The notes under the pieces are model-generated. The model worked only from the letters and a program-made list of their open reading frames with translations, was not told the DNA's origin and ran no database searches. Position numbers and translations under genes: made by a program. Shown here piece by piece: positions 60,687 to 64,000 of a stretch of DNA of 64,000 nt (positions are counted from its first letter, which is position 1; every line of letters starts with the position of its first letter). The stretch lies in NCBI RefSeq assembly GCF_039521325.1, contig NZ_BAAACD010000033.1; one strand, given 5' to 3'. Origin of the DNA: Clostridium_X cadaveris (GTDB taxonomy: Bacteria > Bacillota > Clostridia > Clostridiales > Clostridiaceae).

Positions 60687-60714
60687 TTGAGTAGGACATT
60701 AAAGTCCTACTCAA
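60687..60714 (+). other. Intra-operon hairpin between atpE and atpF
   Basis: Perfect 11-bp stem TTGAGTAGGAC (60687-60697) / GTCCTACTCAA (60704-60714), loop ATTAAA, with no T run after it. Likely protects the upstream atpE message or reduces read-through. Confidence 0.8.
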
Positions 60715-60774
60715 AATTAAAATTACTATAATAATATAAAAAATTAGGCCTGGAAGGGAGGCTTTAATTAAGAT

Positions 60775-61254
60775 ATGGGAATAAACTGGTCGGAGTTTAC
60801 TGGATCATTAGTAAACTTTTTAATCATATATATAATATTGAAAAAGGTGCTTTTTGATAAAGTCAACAAGATTTTAGATGAAAGGCAGAAAAAGACGGAA
60901 GAAAGTATAGAAAAAACAAAAGATAGATTAAAAGAAGCAGAGGAAATAAAGTTAAAAAATCAAGAAGAATTAAAGAATATAAAGAGTGAAGGTAAAAAGA
61001 TAGTTGAAGCTAACAAGAAAAAGGCTAATGACTTATATGATGAAATAATAAATGAAGCTCATAAAGAAGCTAGTCTTATAATGGAAAGAGCTAATACCGA
61101 AATTGCAAGAGACAAGAAGAAGGCAGAAGATGAAGTAAAGACTAAAGCTATAGATATAGCTGTTATGCTTTCGGAAAAAGCTATGCAAGAAACCATAGAT
61201 GAAAAGAAGCATAGAGAAATCATTGATGACTTTATATCTAAGGTAGGTATTTAA
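60775..61254 (+). CDS. atpF: ATP synthase F0 subunit b
   Basis: 159 residues: one N-terminal membrane helix (FTGSLVNFLIIYIILKKVLF), then a long charged coiled coil. Stator stalk. A GGGAGG site lies 15 bases before the ATG. atpH starts one base after the stop. Confidence 0.94.
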   Translation: MGINWSEFTGSLVNFLIIYIILKKVLFDKVNKILDERQKKTEESIEKTKDRLKEAEEIKLKNQEELKNIKSEGKKIVEANKKKANDLYDEIINEAHKEASLIMERANTEIARDKKKAEDEVKTKAIDIAVMLSEKAMQETIDEKKHREIIDDFISKVGI

Positions 61255-61255
61255 T

Positions 61256-61795
61256 ATGTATGAGTATCTAGATAGGAGATATGCATTAGCTCTTTATAAT
61301 GTAGCAGAAGAAAAAGGAAAAGTAGAAGAATATCTTAGCAATCTTAGAGAAATAGTTGAACTTATAGATAACAATGAGGAATTTCAACAGATAATAAAAC
61401 ATCCTCAGATAAGTACTTCAAAAAAGAAAAAGACATTCATAAAGATTTTTAAAGGTCATATAGATGAGGATCTTTTATCCTTCCTTTTAATTCTTATTGA
61501 AAAAGATAGAATTCTTTATTTAAAAGAAAAACTTAACGAAATGGAAAAAATTCATCTAGAAAAGATGAATACAATGATAGCAGAAATTAAAACTGTGATT
61601 CCTTTAAATGAAGAAGAAAAAGAAAATTTAATACTAAAATTATCTGAAAAATATAAGAAAAATATAGTATTAAAAGAAGAGATAGATGAATCAATAATTG
61701 GCGGTGTCTTTGTAAAAGTAGGCAACGATGTAATAGATGGAACTATAAAATCAAGATTAAAAGATATGAAAAAACTAGTTCAGAGTAGGGATTAG
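61256..61795 (+). CDS. atpH: ATP synthase F1 subunit delta
   Basis: 179 residues. Starts YLDRRYALALYNVAEEKGK; the end has IIGGVFVKVGNDVIDGTIKS, both standard for the delta/OSCP family. Links the stator stalk to F1. Confidence 0.94.
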   Translation: MYEYLDRRYALALYNVAEEKGKVEEYLSNLREIVELIDNNEEFQQIIKHPQISTSKKKKTFIKIFKGHIDEDLLSFLLILIEKDRILYLKEKLNEMEKIHLEKMNTMIAEIKTVIPLNEEEKENLILKLSEKYKKNIVLKEEIDESIIGGVFVKVGNDVIDGTIKSRLKDMKKLVQSRD

Positions 61796-61805
61796 AGGTG
61801 AAAGC

Positions 61806-63314
61806 ATGAATATCAAACCAGAAGAAATTACTTCTATAATTAAAGGTGAAATAGAGAGATATGAAAAGAAAATACAGACAATTGACTCAGGAACTATCAT
61901 ACAAATTGGAGATGGTATAGCTAGAGTATATGGTTTAGATGAATGCATGGAAGGAGAACTTTTAGAGTTTCCTAGAGGAGTCTATGGAATGGCTTTAAAC
62001 TTAGAGCAAGATAATGTTGGATGCGTTCTTCTTGGATCTGAGGAAGGCATAAAAGAAGGAGATATAGTAAAGAGAACTGGAAAGATAGTTGATGTTCCAG
62101 TTGGTGATGAGCTTATCGGAAGAGTAGTAGATTCATTAGGAGAACCTTTAGATGGGAAAGGACCTATAAAGGCTGATGAAATGAGACCTATAGAAGTTCA
62201 AGCACCAGGTGTAATTGATAGACAGTCAGTAAGAGAACCTCTTCAAACAGGTATAAAAGCAATAGACTCTATGGTTCCTATTGGAAAAGGACAGAGAGAA
62301 CTTATAATAGGGGACAGACAGACTGGAAAAACAGCTATAGCTTTAGATGCAATAATAAATCAAAAAGGAAAAGATGTTATATGTATTTATGTAGCTATAG
62401 GACAAAAGCAATCTACAGTAGCTCATATAGTAAATACTCTAAAAGAGATGGGGTCTATGGATTATACTATAGTGGTATCTTCAACAGCATCAGATACAGC
62501 ACCTCTTCAATTCATCGCTCCTTATGCTGGATGTAGCATGGGAGAATATTTCATGAACAAAGGAAAAGATGTATTGATAGTTTATGATGATTTATCTAAA
62601 CATGCTGTAGCGTACAGAGCAATGTCATTACTTTTAAGAAGATCTCCAGGTAGAGAAGCTTATCCAGGAGATGTATTCTATATTCATTCAAGACTTTTAG
62701 AAAGAGCAGCTAAGCTTTCAGATGAATTAGGTGGTGGATCATTAACTGCACTACCAATAATAGAAACTTTAGCAGGAGATATAACGGCGTACATTCCTAC
62801 AAATGTTATTTCTATTACTGATGGACAGATTTTCTTAGAGTCAGAATTGTTCTATGCAGGTCAAAGACCAGCTATAAATGCAGGTATATCTGTATCAAGA
62901 GTTGGTGGAAATGCTCAAATAAAAGCTATGAAACAAGTATCAGGGACTCTTAGATTAGAACTTGCTCAATATAGAGAACTTGCAGCATTTGCTCAATTTG
63001 GATCTGATTTAGATAAAGAATCAAAGAACAGACTTGAAAAAGGTAAGAGACTTACTGCAATATTAAATCAAGGTCAGTATAACCCTATGTCTGTTGAAAA
63101 TCAAATAATGATTCTTTATGCAGGAGTAAACAATCATCTTATGGATATACCAGTATTGAAGATGAGTGAGTTTGAAAAAGAATTTTTAGAATTTATGAAT
63201 ACTCATCATAGAGATATTGGAAAAGGTATTTTAGAAAAGAAGAAGTTAGATGATGAACTAAAAGAAAAATTAAACTCAGCTATTGATGAATTCAAAAAAA
63301 TATTTTTAGCTTAG
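61806..63314 (+). CDS. atpA: ATP synthase F1 subunit alpha
   Basis: 502 residues. P-loop GDRQTGKTAIAL (about 169-180), LLRRSPGREAYPGDVFY and the C-terminal QYNPMSVENQIM. Regulatory nucleotide-binding subunit of F1. GGGGTGAAAGC site. Confidence 0.97.
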   Translation: MNIKPEEITSIIKGEIERYEKKIQTIDSGTIIQIGDGIARVYGLDECMEGELLEFPRGVYGMALNLEQDNVGCVLLGSEEGIKEGDIVKRTGKIVDVPVGDELIGRVVDSLGEPLDGKGPIKADEMRPIEVQAPGVIDRQSVREPLQTGIKAIDSMVPIGKGQRELIIGDRQTGKTAIALDAIINQKGKDVICIYVAIGQKQSTVAHIVNTLKEMGSMDYTIVVSSTASDTAPLQFIAPYAGCSMGEYFMNKGKDVLIVYDDLSKHAVAYRAMSLLLRRSPGREAYPGDVFYIHSRLLERAAKLSDELGGGSLTALPIIETLAGDITAYIPTNVISITDGQIFLESELFYAGQRPAINAGISVSRVGGNAQIKAMKQVSGTLRLELAQYRELAAFAQFGSDLDKESKNRLEKGKRLTAILNQGQYNPMSVENQIMILYAGVNNHLMDIPVLKMSEFEKEFLEFMNTHHRDIGKGILEKKKLDDELKEKLNSAIDEFKKIFLA

Positions 63315-63361
63315 TAAAGCCCATAAGAATATGCGAAATATGAGTTTAAGGAGGTGGGCGT

Positions 63362-64000
63362 ATGGCAGGAGCAGGACTCATAGCCATAAAGAGAAGAATT
63401 AAGTCTGTAACCAACACAAAGAAAATAACTAAGGCCATGGGACTTATAGCCACTTCTAAGTTAAGAAAAGTCAAGGTCATCATGGAATTTAATGATAGAT
63501 ATAACACTCAATTAGAGGATATAGAAAAAGATATACTTTCTTTAGTTGATGGACATTCATGTAAATTTATAACAGCAAATTCATCTAATAAGAAATTATA
63601 TCTGGTATTTACATCTGATTCTGGATTTTGCGGAGGATACAATGGAAATATTGTAAATACTGCACTAGAAACTATAAAAAAAGATAGAGAAAATAATCTT
63701 ATCATGATATTGGGACAAAAAGGAAGAGAGTATTTAAGACGTTTTAAGTACGAAACTACAGCTGAATATGTGGAACTTTCAGATGTACCTAATATGAAAG
63801 AAGCAAGAGTGATAGCAGATGATGTAATAAGGCTTTTTGAAAATGAAGAAGTTGGTGAAGTTTATCTTGTATATACAAAATTTATGTCCTCTGTAAAACA
63901 GAATCCTGTGGTAGAAAAACTTCTACCTCTAGAAAAGCCTGAAATTAAAGGTGCAGAAGACAGATTCATATATGAGCCACAACCAAGAAATATGGTAGAA
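63362..64000 (+). CDS. atpG: ATP synthase F1 subunit gamma (partial)
   Basis: First 213 residues; the gene continues past the window. Starts MAGAGLIAIKRRIKSVTNTK, then KITKAMGLIATSKLRK, the standard gamma N-terminus, and TSDSGFCGGYNGN. Central rotor shaft. AAGGAGGTGG ribosome site. Confidence 0.95.
   Translation, partial: MAGAGLIAIKRRIKSVTNTKKITKAMGLIATSKLRKVKVIMEFNDRYNTQLEDIEKDILSLVDGHSCKFITANSSNKKLYLVFTSDSGFCGGYNGNIVNTALETIKKDRENNLIMILGQKGREYLRRFKYETTAEYVELSDVPNMKEARVIADDVIRLFENEEVGEVYLVYTKFMSSVKQNPVVEKLLPLEKPEIKGAEDRFIYEPQPRNMVE

Overview
The window reads as a low-GC, endospore-forming Clostridium of the amino-acid-fermenting (Stickland) type. The evidence is the AT-rich sequence, strong GGAGG ribosome sites, many sporulation and germination genes, a complete D-proline reductase locus with in-frame UGA (selenocysteine) codons, and an F-type ATP synthase operon. 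I see no rRNA, tRNA, CRISPR array, prophage or insertion sequence. The species cannot be fixed from the sequence alone.

Layout. (1) 0-6 kb: a carboxyethylornithine-synthase-like dehydrogenase, a GntR/RCK_C regulator of the BusR type, prolyl-tRNA synthetase behind a T-box leader with a proline specifier, a DUF2179 membrane protein and the sigma-54 activator PrdR. (2) 6-14 kb: the prd locus, with a -24/-12 promoter and two identical palindromic cores upstream, then prdC (Sec), prdA, a small conserved gene, prdB (Sec), prdD, prdE and the proline racemase prdF, followed by a TauE/SafE permease. Together these convert L-proline to D-proline and reduce it to 5-aminovalerate. (3) 14-19 kb: surE, acylphosphatase, a DUF2334 deacetylase-like protein, and an EutH transporter overlapping a solute-binding lipoprotein gene. 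(4) 19-40 kb: a spore-biology region. It holds two GT4 glycosyltransferases interleaved with three CotS-type kinase-like coat proteins and a degenerate CotS relative, then yabG, veg, a D-2-hydroxyacid dehydrogenase, sipL, cyanophycinase plus cyanophycin synthetase, ispE, a gerA/B/C germinant receptor operon and spoIIR. (5) 40-57 kb: a housekeeping block (diacylglycerol glucosyltransferase-like gene, DUF1934, pyrG, rho, rpmE, tdk, a DUF1385-PrmC fusion, prfA, ZIP transporter, sua5, LMW-PTP, rpiB, upp, dCMP deaminase, tagO-like, mnaA). It keeps much of the gene order known from Bacillus subtilis pyrG-rho-atp. (6) 57-64 kb: thiolase, a 765-base AT-rich gap, and atpIBEFHAG, with atpG cut by the window end.

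The points most worth attention are the two UGA-recoded genes that a standard gene caller truncates; an internal duplication in the N-terminus of PrdA; PrdD/PrdE, which look like PrdA split at its pyruvoyl cleavage site; the paired palindromes before the sigma-54 prd promoter; the CotS/glycosyltransferase island with a kinase-dead-looking member; the cyanophycin pair among spore genes; and a structured hairpin between atpE and atpF.
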